From: Ilumatobacter sp.
Lineage (GTDB): Bacteria > Actinomycetota > Acidimicrobiia > Acidimicrobiales > Ilumatobacteraceae
DNA: 64,000 nt
Reading direction: 5' to 3'
Assembly (NCBI GenBank): GCA_018666235.1
Contig: JABJAB010000095.1
Coordinates: 40,944-104,943, forward strand
The notes below the pieces were generated by a model. That model was not told the origin of the DNA and did not search any database. It saw only the letters and a list, made by a program, of their open reading frames with translations. How positions within the stretch are numbered: position 1 is the stretch's first letter; each line of letters begins with the position of its first letter. Shown here one piece after another: positions 7,816 through 15,424 of the stretch. The position numbers were made by a program, and so were the translations under genes.

Positions 7816-9017
7816 AAGTGCGTGAACCTTGTGACCGTCTCGACATGATGGGTCTGCGGGAACAGGTCGAGGACTTCGACGCGCTCGGGCTGGTAGCCCG
7901 CTGCAGCGAGCAGGGTCGTGTCCCGAGCCAACGACACAGGGTCACAGCTGACGAGGATGATCGGTGCGGGCGATGCAGTGACGAGCGCGTTCACTCCAGG
8001 CTTGCCGAGCCCTGGCCGCGCAGGGTCCGCAACGATGAGGTCGATCTTGGCGCCCTCGGGTGCAACCCAGTTTCCGACCTCGCCTCGCACCACGTTGACG
8101 TCGCGGCCGGCGAGATTGTGCTCGGCGTCGAAACAGGACGACTTGGACGACTCGATCAAGGTCACTTTGGCCACGTCGGCCATCGCCGTTGCGGCGAACA
8201 ATCCCACGCCGCCGTACGCGTCGACGGCGTGGCTTGCGGTTGCGAGTTCCGGCGCAGCCCGACGAACGGCGTCGATCAGCAGTTCGGCGGCCTCGACGCC
8301 TGACTGGAAAAAGGAACCCGCCGAGACGCGCAACTCGCGGCCGTCGACATCCTCGGTGAGAAATGCACGGTCACCGATGTGGACCTCTTCAGGGATACCG
8401 CTGACCAATCCCGTTCCCGACTTCCCCTTCGGCTTGGTCCACCGCGCGGTGACGACACCGGTCGAAATCGACGTTCTGAGCGTCACTTCGACCCCGGGCG
8501 CAATGGTCAGCTGAGGTAGCAGATCCGAAAGCACCAGGTCCGCGACATCGCAGCTGTTGACGGGCAGAACCGTGTTGGTGCCCTCCTCGCGGAACCCGAG
8601 GCCGCCGTCGGGTCCACCGACGACTCGAATCGTCGTGCGGTACCGGAACGGGTGCACTGCGTCACCCATGTCGACGAGACCATCCACGAGTTCCGGGTCG
8701 AGACGGCCGATGCGACGGAGGGATTCGCGGACGATCTCGGTCTTCGCTTCGAGTTGAGCGAGGGGGTCGACGTGCATCCAGCCACATCCTCCGCACCCGG
8801 CTCGGCGGTGGTAGCACTGCGGTTCGATGCGGTCAGGAGACGCTTCAAGTACTTCACCGACGACACCGCGGGCGAAGTCTTTCTTCTCCGACTCAATCTC
8901 GACCTGAACCTCTTCGCCGGGGAGGGCACCGCGCACAAACACGACGCGCCCATCGACGTCACGCGCCATGGCGTCACCGCCTGCGACGAGGCGATCTGGA
9001 CGAACGGTCAATGTCAT
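7812..9017 (-). CDS. TrmA/RlmD-family RNA (uracil-C5) methyltransferase
   Basis: Predicted SAM-dependent enzyme that makes 5-methyluridine in rRNA or tRNA. The 401-aa protein has a TRAM-like N-terminal beta domain (VRGALPGEEVQVEIE). Cysteines arranged as CYHRRAGCGGCGW suit a 4Fe-4S cluster. A C-terminal Rossmann domain contains VDAYGGVGLFA, IVADPARPG and the catalytic cysteine motif LVSCDPVSLARD. Start ATG 9017 has TACGCT ending 6 nt upstream, so I reject an upstream in-frame ATG. Its coupling to an ECF sigma/anti-sigma pair is unusual. Which RNA and uridine it modifies cannot be told. Confidence 0.88.
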   Translation of the reverse strand: MTLTVRPDRLVAGGDAMARDVDGRVVFVRGALPGEEVQVEIESEKKDFARGVVGEVLEASPDRIEPQCYHRRAGCGGCGWMHVDPLAQLEAKTEIVRESLRRIGRLDPELVDGLVDMGDAVHPFRYRTTIRVVGGPDGGLGFREEGTNTVLPVNSCDVADLVLSDLLPQLTIAPGVEVTLRTSISTGVVTARWTKPKGKSGTGLVSGIPEEVHIGDRAFLTEDVDGRELRVSAGSFFQSGVEAAELLIDAVRRAAPELATASHAVDAYGGVGLFAATAMADVAKVTLIESSKSSCFDAEHNLAGRDVNVVRGEVGNWVAPEGAKIDLIVADPARPGLGKPGVNALVTASPAPIILVSCDPVSLARDTTLLAAAGYQPERVEVLDLFPQTHHVETVTRFTHL

Positions 9018-9070
9018 GAGTTCAGCGTAGGACGATGTCCCTCGGAACCAGACCATGAAAGAATGTCGTG

Positions 9071-9304
9071 ATGGCAGCATCGCGGAACGATCGCGTCGTT
9101 GAAACCAACGACACCGACTGGTATTGGGACCTCGACAAACAGATTGCCGTACGCGCCGACAATCGCGGTCCGGCTGACCACACGCTCGGGCCGTACCCCA
9201 GCAAGGCGGAAGCGGAGAGCTGGAAGACCAAGGTCGACCGACGCAACGATGTCTGGGATTCCGACGACGAAGAGTGGAACGACGTCAACTCCAACTACGA
9301 CTGA
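9071..9304 (+). CDS. Small acidic hypothetical protein (77 aa)
   Basis: A 77-aa soluble protein rich in Asp, Trp and charged residues. Similar short actinobacterial proteins carry a WYWDLDK...LGPYPSKAEAE...WKTKV...W pattern, resembling a single SPOR-like or strand-helix-strand unit. No function is known to me. It may start at ATG 9071 or at the GTG three bases earlier; a weak GAAAG lies upstream. It stands alone between a divergent methyltransferase and a hairpin terminator. Confidence 0.6.
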   Translation: MAASRNDRVVETNDTDWYWDLDKQIAVRADNRGPADHTLGPYPSKAEAESWKTKVDRRNDVWDSDDEEWNDVNSNYD

Positions 9305-9310
9305 CCAGTC

Positions 9311-9342
9311 GGTTTGTCTCCGGCATTACCCGGAGACACACC
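9311..9342. terminator. Intergenic hairpin, likely terminator
   Basis: Arms of 13 bases (9311-9323 and 9330-9342) pair with one mismatch around a 6-base loop, giving a strong GC stem (GTCTCCGG/CCGGAGAC). It lies 7 bp after the small acidic gene and before rpe. There is no U-tract, as is common in actinobacteria. Confidence 0.6.
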
Positions 9343-9384
9343 AAGGTTGACGGCTGGGATTCCGGGCGACGGCTGAAGCCCCGC

Positions 9385-9390
9385 TAGTTT
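9385..9390 (+). promoter_or_regulatory. -10 element of a leaderless rpe transcript
   Basis: TAGTTT ends 7 nt before the GTG start of rpe, and no Shine-Dalgarno sequence is present. Transcription would begin at or next to the start codon. The same geometry recurs across the window. Confidence 0.55.
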
Positions 9391-9397
9391 CGGCGCC

Positions 9398-10081
9398 GTG
9401 GCCCGCCCGATTCAAATCGTCCCATCCGTCCTGCCCGCCGACTTCTCCAAGCTCGGCGAAGAAGTTGCTGCACTTGAGGCAGCCGGCGTCGACCTCATCC
9501 AGTGGGACGTTATGGACGGCCAGTTCGTCCCGAACCTCACCTTTGGTCCCGACGTCATCAAGTCAGCCCGCCAGCACTGCACCGTGCCGTTTGAGGCGCA
9601 CATGATGGTGTACACACCCGATGTCATGGCCAAGGACTACATCGACGCTGGCTGCTCACGGCTGATCGTCCACGCTGAAGCCTGCACGCACCTGCATCGC
9701 ACCCTCGGCAACATCAACGAGCTCGGTGGAAACGCAGCGGTGGCGCTGAACCCCGCCACGCCGGCATCGGCCATCGAGCATGTGCTCGATCTCGTCGACC
9801 TCGTCCTCGTCATGACCGTCAACCCAGGATTCGGTGGCCAGGCGTACATCTCGACGATGGAGCCAAAGATCGCCGAGGTCCGCAAGATGCTCGATGAATC
9901 TGGGCGCGGCGACGAAATCGAGCTCGAAGTCGATGGCGGCATCGGCCCCAACACCATTGCCGGAGCGGCTGCTGCAGGGGCCAACGTCCTCATCGCCGGC
10001 AGTGCGCTCTACCGCGATCCTGAGGGTCTCGAACACGCCGTGAGCGACCTCCGCGCCCGCGCCCACGCCGCCATCGCCTGA
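9398..10081 (+). CDS. rpe: Ribulose-phosphate 3-epimerase
   Basis: Cytosolic TIM-barrel enzyme that interconverts ribulose 5-phosphate and xylulose 5-phosphate in the pentose phosphate pathway. The 227-aa product is of normal length and shows PSVLPADF at strand 1, the metal and catalytic stretch WDVMDGQFVPNLTFG, FEAHMMV, MTVNPGFGGQ and the phosphate-binding VDGGIGPNT. Start is GTG 9398, positioned by the TAGTTT -10 hexamer. It is a monocistronic unit closed by a hairpin at 10114-10166. Confidence 0.96.
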   Translation: MARPIQIVPSVLPADFSKLGEEVAALEAAGVDLIQWDVMDGQFVPNLTFGPDVIKSARQHCTVPFEAHMMVYTPDVMAKDYIDAGCSRLIVHAEACTHLHRTLGNINELGGNAAVALNPATPASAIEHVLDLVDLVLVMTVNPGFGGQAYISTMEPKIAEVRKMLDESGRGDEIELEVDGGIGPNTIAGAAAAGANVLIAGSALYRDPEGLEHAVSDLRARAHAAIA

Positions 10082-10113
10082 CCATCGACAACGACAACCG
10101 CCACACCCACCTT

Positions 10114-10166
10114 CCGAAAAATGTTTGCTGACAAGCGCTGAGCGACGCTTTTCCTGCACATTTCGG
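10114..10166. terminator. Bidirectional hairpin between rpe and GNAT gene
   Basis: Outer arms (CCGAAAAATGT and ACATTTCGG, with a 2-nt bulge) and inner arms (AAGCG/CGCTT) form an interrupted stem of about 50 bases between two convergent genes. The A-rich 5' side would give a short U-rich stretch on the minus-strand transcript, so it may serve both genes. Confidence 0.55.
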
Positions 10167-10252
10167 TTGTCGCGCCCGACTCTGTCGAAGTATGTGGGAT
10201 CAGCGTCGCAGGGCGCGCATGAGCCGACATTCTTCGGGAAGATGAGACCGGG

Positions 10253-10855
10253 TCAGGGCTCTCGGGTGAGGCGGAACATGCCCCACATGTGGGGGCCGAC
10301 CTCTCCCAGCGTGGCGTCGGGATCAACGTCCCACTCGCTGCGCACCTCAAATCCGTGGTGACGGTAGTACGCAACGAGCTCCGGCCGCTCGGTCTCGAGA
10401 TAGCACGGGATGCCCTCGGAATCGGCCCGCTCGAACACGACTTCCATCAGGTGTGCACCCAGCCCCTGTCGCTGCCAGTCCGGATGCGTGGCGAGCAGCT
10501 GGAGATACCAGTGCGGTTCGACGGGCTTGTGCGCCGCCATCGCAGGACCAATCAACTCAAAGCGGGCGAGCATCTCGGGCGTCGGTGGTGGTCCGACGTT
10601 GATCTGTTCCGGCGCAGGCGCGCCCAGTTCGACGGGCGGGAACCAGATCGCGAGCGCTGCAGCGTCGTCGGTGCACCACGGTTGCTGGTGTGCAAGCCAG
10701 TTCGTCATGGCTCCCGTGAAGACGGCTCCCTTCGGCTGGAAGTACACCTCATCGTCCGGGTAGAGCCACCGCATCACCGGATCGTCGTGAAAGGCCCGCA
10801 TCGCGGTGGTGCACAGATTGACAAAGTCGGCATCAGTCGCCCGTCGGATGTTCAT
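10253..10855 (-). CDS. GNAT-family N-acetyltransferase
   Basis: A 200-aa acetyl-CoA-dependent acyltransferase of the GNAT fold. Motif A is seen as WYLQLLATHPDWQRQGLGAHLMEVVFERA (Q/RxxGxG/A, about residues 118-146). It is followed by PCYLETERPELVAYYRHHGFEV, typical of motif B. The N-terminal half has RAFHDDPVMRWLYPDD. This pattern is common in small-molecule acetyltransferases, but the acceptor is unknown. ATG 10855 has TACGTT ending 6 nt upstream. It is divergent from the GHMP kinase. Confidence 0.85.
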   Translation of the reverse strand: MNIRRATDADFVNLCTTAMRAFHDDPVMRWLYPDDEVYFQPKGAVFTGAMTNWLAHQQPWCTDDAAALAIWFPPVELGAPAPEQINVGPPPTPEMLARFELIGPAMAAHKPVEPHWYLQLLATHPDWQRQGLGAHLMEVVFERADSEGIPCYLETERPELVAYYRHHGFEVRSEWDVDPDATLGEVGPHMWGMFRLTREP

Positions 10856-10889
10856 GTCGTCAACGTAGAGGACGTGCTACAACCGACAC

Positions 10890-11960
10890 GTGGATCACGC
10901 GGGCGATGACACACCGATCGTCGAGCAGGTCCAGGCCCGCGCTGCGCTCGCTGGCAACCCGTCCGATGGATACGCCGGCGCGGTCTTCGCAATGCCCGTG
11001 GATGCGTACGGCGCGACCGTGACGCTGCGCAGAGCAGCGCAGTTCTCGATCAGCGACGACCTCTCGGGCAATCAGACATTCGCACGCCTCGATGGGTTTC
11101 GTGCAGCAGGATTACGTCTGCACGCCGACGATCCACATGCCCTCATTCTTGCCACGGTCGCCCACTTCCTCCAGACGACGAACGCCAAACTCCAACCGTG
11201 CGCGATTGAAGTTTCCTCAAGCATTCCCGTGTCAGTCGGCTTGGCCGGATCGAGCGCGATCGTGATCGGAGTCTTACGCGCGCTGCACACATCGACCAAC
11301 CACCCGTTGCCCGATTCCCTTGCGCTCGCATCGATGGCGCTGGACGTCGAAACGCAGTGGTTGGGGATCACTGCGGGCATGCAGGATCGTCTGGTTCAAG
11401 TGCACGGACAACCGGTCTTGATGCGCTTCGATGGTCCCCGCGATGCGGGTAGCGAGTCGGCCCCCGGCGAGGACCGCGGCAGCGCAGCAGGGCTTGCGCC
11501 CGGCGCCGACTTTCGTTTCCTCGTCGCTCATCGTCACGAATGGTCCGAGCCGAGCCAGGTGGTGCACGGCAACCTTCGGCGACGTTTCGACGCCGGCGAT
11601 CAGATCGTGCGCGCCGCGATGAGGCAACTGCTCACACATGCGATCTCGGCTGGGAATGCGTTCGCTGCAGGTGACGCCGAGTTGCTCGGCCAGTCGATGG
11701 ATGCGACACACGACCTTCGGGCGAGCATGATCGACCTCGTCCCCGACCACCTGGAGATGGTCGAGGCCGCGCGATCTGCTGGAGCGTCCGCCAACTACAC
11801 CGGCTCAGGCGGAGCGATCGTTGTGCTCAGCTCAAGCGACAAGATCGAGTCGGCCGCGCGTCAATCATTGAAGAGGCTGGGCTGCGAGGTCGTGTCGGTC
11901 GGCGTTGACCCAAACCCAGGACTGTCCACCTGGTCGCCACCAGCCCCTTCGTCGGACTGA
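10890..11960 (+). CDS. GHMP-family sugar kinase (glucuronokinase-like)
   Basis: A 356-aa ATP-dependent small-molecule kinase of the GHMP superfamily. The substrate loop RAALAGNPSDGYAGAVFA is near residues 19-36, and the ATP-binding motif PVSVGLAGSSAIVIG near 111-125. GITAGMQDRLVQ follows, and the C-terminal motif 3 is NYTGSGGAIVVL. The N-terminal NPSDxYxG form is seen in plant glucuronokinase and related sugar-1-kinases, so a sugar phosphate product is likely. Start GTG 10890 has TACAAC 6 nt upstream. Its last 100 bp overlap the 3' end of the convergent addA gene, an unusually long tail-to-tail overlap. Confidence 0.8.
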   Translation: MDHAGDDTPIVEQVQARAALAGNPSDGYAGAVFAMPVDAYGATVTLRRAAQFSISDDLSGNQTFARLDGFRAAGLRLHADDPHALILATVAHFLQTTNAKLQPCAIEVSSSIPVSVGLAGSSAIVIGVLRALHTSTNHPLPDSLALASMALDVETQWLGITAGMQDRLVQVHGQPVLMRFDGPRDAGSESAPGEDRGSAAGLAPGADFRFLVAHRHEWSEPSQVVHGNLRRRFDAGDQIVRAAMRQLLTHAISAGNAFAAGDAELLGQSMDATHDLRASMIDLVPDHLEMVEAARSAGASANYTGSGGAIVVLSSSDKIESAARQSLKRLGCEVVSVGVDPNPGLSTWSPPAPSSD

Positions 11961-14900
11961 GCAGGGCCGCCGGCCGTGAGGCCCACAGCCAGTGCGTCGC
12001 GCACGCGCTGCTTCGCTGCGGTCAAGTCGACGACCGACCGCTCGATCGCACCGTGCGCCTTACAGAACACGAAGCGACATTCGACCACGTCCATGCCCGT
12101 GCTTTCTTCAAGCGCCACGGCGTAGGTCGCTCCCTGGAGTTCGTAGGCAGCGAGCTTGGCGTCGATCTCCTTTGGTGACGATGCGCTATCGGTCTTCCAA
12201 TCGATGATGACGAGGCCGTCGGGGGTCTGCACCAGCAAGTCGATATACCCCTCGATCATCACGTCCCCGAGTGGGGCTGCCACGTAGAGCTCGCGGAACG
12301 ATTCATGTCGCCGGGCCAGATCAAATGCTGCTGAATCCAGGGCTGAGCGGACGAGTGCGGTCACGGCGTCGGTGGCGTCAGGAATGGCGTGAAGTTCGCA
12401 CTGCCGGGCAATCAGCGGATCAAGGTCCGCTGGATTGTCGAAGTCGATGTACTCAAGCGTGGCGTGGACCGCGCTGCCGATTGCTGAGCCGGCTCGACCC
12501 TTCTTCCGGACAATGGTCGGGCTGGAGTCAGACTCGGCGGGCAATTGATCAGTGTCTGTGTCGGTCACCGAGCTATCGACTGCCCGGGCGATCGCTGTGG
12601 CGGAGTATGCAGCCGGCGTGTCGTGCGGTGCGAGCAGTGCCCGCCGCTCGGCGATCCAGTTCTCGCGCTCGGCCATCGCTCCATCGACCGGTCTGATCAA
12701 CGGTTGCACTGCATGCGACTGCGACTGCACGACGGCACGCAGAGGTTCGTTGTGCGTCAACTCTTCGTCGGCGACGTCGTCGGCAGGATCGAATCGGCGG
12801 CTCAAGTCCGGATGCTCGGTGGCAAACATCGCCAGGCGGCCCGCATAGGTCTCGTCCGGCTGCTTCGAGACTTTGTGATGCCCGGACACGATGAGATGGT
12901 CGCGAGCGCGCGTTGCTGCGACGTAGAGCAGTCGAAGCTTTTCGTGAGTGTCCATCTCTTCTTCGATATCGGCCCGTGCAGTGTGTTCGGATGTGGCGAC
13001 GCCAGCGCGGAGCTTGACCTCAGGCTGACCGGTCTCGCTCCACAGCACGCTGACACCGTTTGGCTTACCGCGCGCCTTGGTGGTCATCCCAGACAGGATC
13101 GTGATGGGAAATTCCAGACCCTTTGAGCCGTGAACGGTGAGGATTTGGAGTGCATCGTCGTCCGTCTCCGGCAACATCGGCTCGTGGACCCTCGACCCTT
13201 CAGCGCTCTGCAGTTCAGCCCAGTCGAGGAACGAACGCAGCCCACCGCCGTTTGACTCTTCGAAGGCCCGTGCCTGGTCGATGATGAACCGCAGCCGTCG
13301 CCACACCTCGGTCGGTCGTTGAGTGCCGTAACCCAACAGGAAGCCGCGGCGCTCTCGGACGACTCGCTCGAGCAGCGTCGCCGGACTGAGCCACCAACGC
13401 TGCTCCCAGAGCGAGCGCATGTGGGCCAGGGCCGCAACGACGGGGTGGTCATCGCTGAGGCCGTCGGGTGTCATGCTGCGGAGACTCCACCGCTTGTTTG
13501 CCTGGTGATACACAAACAGGTCGACATCGGAGCAGCCGTACAGCGGCGAACGGAGCGCTGCGACAAGACTCAACGTGTCACCGGGGTCATCGACTGCACG
13601 CATCACTGCCAAGAGGTCGCGAACTTCCTGCGTGTCGTACACCAGCGTGCCGGTCGCAAGCCGATAAGGGATTTCATGTTCGACGAGCGCGTCGCGCAGG
13701 AACGGCAGCGACGTCCGGGTGGGAATCAAGATGGTGATGTCGCTGAGTCGGGCCGGCCTCCACTGCTTGGTCCGTTCGTCTTCGACCGGCCACCGTTCGG
13801 GCCCGGCGACGATCTCGTTGATGATGGCTGCCACGTCAGCAGCTTCGGCGATGCGCAACGGGCCGGCCTTGACGTCAGGATCGGGATGTTCGCCACCGAG
13901 CACCAGTGGTCGATGATCGGCGCCCGATGTCAATTCGCGACCGGCGTGCAGAGGTTCATAGCGAGGTTGGGCTGCGGCGACTTCTTCGGGCATCGCTGCG
14001 CTGAACAGACCATTGACCCAGGCGATAATCGGCGGCACCGTCCGAAAGTTGGTATCCAGTCGCACCGCGCCAGCGTCGGTGGCGCTGAAGGTGTCACGCG
14101 CTTCGAGGAACAGCTTGATGTCGGCACGACGGAACCGATAGATCGACTGCTTCGGGTCACCGACAAAGAAGAGCCGTCCGCCTTCGACGACATGATCTTG
14201 CCAACGGGCGGGCGGCTCGGCAGTCGGAGTTGCGGCGATGAGCGAAGCCAGCTCAACCTGGATCGGGTCGGTGTCTTGAAATTCGTCCAGGAGGACGTGC
14301 CGGTAGCGGTCGTGGAGCGCCTGTCTCACTTCGGACTTGTCGCGCAACACCTGCCGCGCGAGCACGAGTAAGTCATGGAACTCGAGCCCACCGTTCTGCT
14401 TTCGTTCCGACGCCGCATTGACCACCTCGGTTGCAGTGAGCCGCATCAGTTGATCGAGAACCCCCGTGCTCACTGCATCGAGCACCGCGCTCACAGCGTC
14501 GCTGACGTCGTCGATCCGATCCTTGACGTCACTGGGGTCGACAGACCATTTTCCTTTTGCGCCCCCAGCGCTCCGGCCCCACACAATGCGCCGACTCTTC
14601 TGCTTCGGATCAGTTCGTCCCGCCCGATGGAGCACCTGAAAACGGCGAACCTTGCGGTGCGGGTCGGTGATGGCGCCAGCCTTGCGCATCTCGGGAATGA
14701 TCCGCTGCAGGTACCCGTACAGCTTGTCGCTCGGGTCGATGCAGGAGTCGGCCGCGGCGGAAAGAGCGCCGACCGCCCGATCGAACGAGCTGAAGTCAAT
14801 CGGCGGCAGCTCACCGGTTGCGGCCGTATCGACGAGATCAGCAAGGCGATCCCAGTTCTGTGCAAAGTGGCCGGCAACGTCCTTGAATGATGCCTGTCCG

Positions 14901-15424
14901 CGATACCGGGGCGTGAGCGGCACCTCGATGATCGCCGCTCGGTACATCAGTTCATCGAATTGAGGTTCGGTGTTCAGGATGTCGACGAAGTGATCCCACC
15001 GCCGTTCGTGCTCAAGCTGCGAGGCCACTTCGTCGAGCACGCTGACTCGAGGCGGGAGGCCTGCGAGTACGGAGAACTCCGTAAGAATGCGGCTGGCGAA
15101 GCCATGCACTGTGGAAATTGCGGCGAGGTCTGCGTCGCTGATCGCCTGCTCGGCTCGCTGGCGATGTGTGGGGTCGTCAGTGAGCGTTTGCTTTTCGAAC
15201 TCGACGCGGATGCGGGACTGCAATTCACTTGCGGCCGCCTCGGTGAAGGTGATCGCTGCGATTGCGGACAGTGGAACATCACGGTGAAGAACGGTATTAA
15301 CGATGCGGGTGACCAACTGCGTGGTCTTGCCGGTTCCCGCCCCGGCCTCAACGAAGAGTGTCTGCTCGAGCCCGTCCCGGCTGACGAGGTCGCGGGCGTT
15401 CTGGTCACTCAGCACCCCCACCAT
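11861..15424 (-). CDS. addA: AddA-like UvrD-family helicase with C-terminal nuclease
   Basis: ATP-dependent 3'-5' helicase and nuclease subunit for processing double-strand breaks before RecA loading. The 1187-aa protein has Walker A AGAGTGKT (residues 27-34), ITFTEAAASEL, Walker B LLDEFQDTDPIQ, GDPKQSIYRFRRAD and TVHGSKGLEFP. A C-terminal PD-(D/E)XK nuclease has GYIDLLVQTPDGLVIIDWKTD as its catalytic core. It starts at the ATG that overlaps the addB stop (TGATG) with GGTGAG upstream; a GTG 6 nt earlier is less likely. The very C-terminus, QPSLF plus two residues, resembles a beta-clamp-binding motif. Together with addB it replaces RecBCD. Confidence 0.88.
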   Translation of the reverse strand: MVGVLSDQNARDLVSRDGLEQTLFVEAGAGTGKTTQLVTRIVNTVLHRDVPLSAIAAITFTEAAASELQSRIRVEFEKQTLTDDPTHRQRAEQAISDADLAAISTVHGFASRILTEFSVLAGLPPRVSVLDEVASQLEHERRWDHFVDILNTEPQFDELMYRAAIIEVPLTPRYRGQASFKDVAGHFAQNWDRLADLVDTAATGELPPIDFSSFDRAVGALSAAADSCIDPSDKLYGYLQRIIPEMRKAGAITDPHRKVRRFQVLHRAGRTDPKQKSRRIVWGRSAGGAKGKWSVDPSDVKDRIDDVSDAVSAVLDAVSTGVLDQLMRLTATEVVNAASERKQNGGLEFHDLLVLARQVLRDKSEVRQALHDRYRHVLLDEFQDTDPIQVELASLIAATPTAEPPARWQDHVVEGGRLFFVGDPKQSIYRFRRADIKLFLEARDTFSATDAGAVRLDTNFRTVPPIIAWVNGLFSAAMPEEVAAAQPRYEPLHAGRELTSGADHRPLVLGGEHPDPDVKAGPLRIAEAADVAAIINEIVAGPERWPVEDERTKQWRPARLSDITILIPTRTSLPFLRDALVEHEIPYRLATGTLVYDTQEVRDLLAVMRAVDDPGDTLSLVAALRSPLYGCSDVDLFVYHQANKRWSLRSMTPDGLSDDHPVVAALAHMRSLWEQRWWLSPATLLERVVRERRGFLLGYGTQRPTEVWRRLRFIIDQARAFEESNGGGLRSFLDWAELQSAEGSRVHEPMLPETDDDALQILTVHGSKGLEFPITILSGMTTKARGKPNGVSVLWSETGQPEVKLRAGVATSEHTARADIEEEMDTHEKLRLLYVAATRARDHLIVSGHHKVSKQPDETYAGRLAMFATEHPDLSRRFDPADDVADEELTHNEPLRAVVQSQSHAVQPLIRPVDGAMAERENWIAERRALLAPHDTPAAYSATAIARAVDSSVTDTDTDQLPAESDSSPTIVRKKGRAGSAIGSAVHATLEYIDFDNPADLDPLIARQCELHAIPDATDAVTALVRSALDSAAFDLARRHESFRELYVAAPLGDVMIEGYIDLLVQTPDGLVIIDWKTDSASSPKEIDAKLAAYELQGATYAVALEESTGMDVVECRFVFCKAHGAIERSVVDLTAAKQRVRDALAVGLTAGGPAQSDEGAGGDQVDSPGFGSTPTDTTSQPSLFND

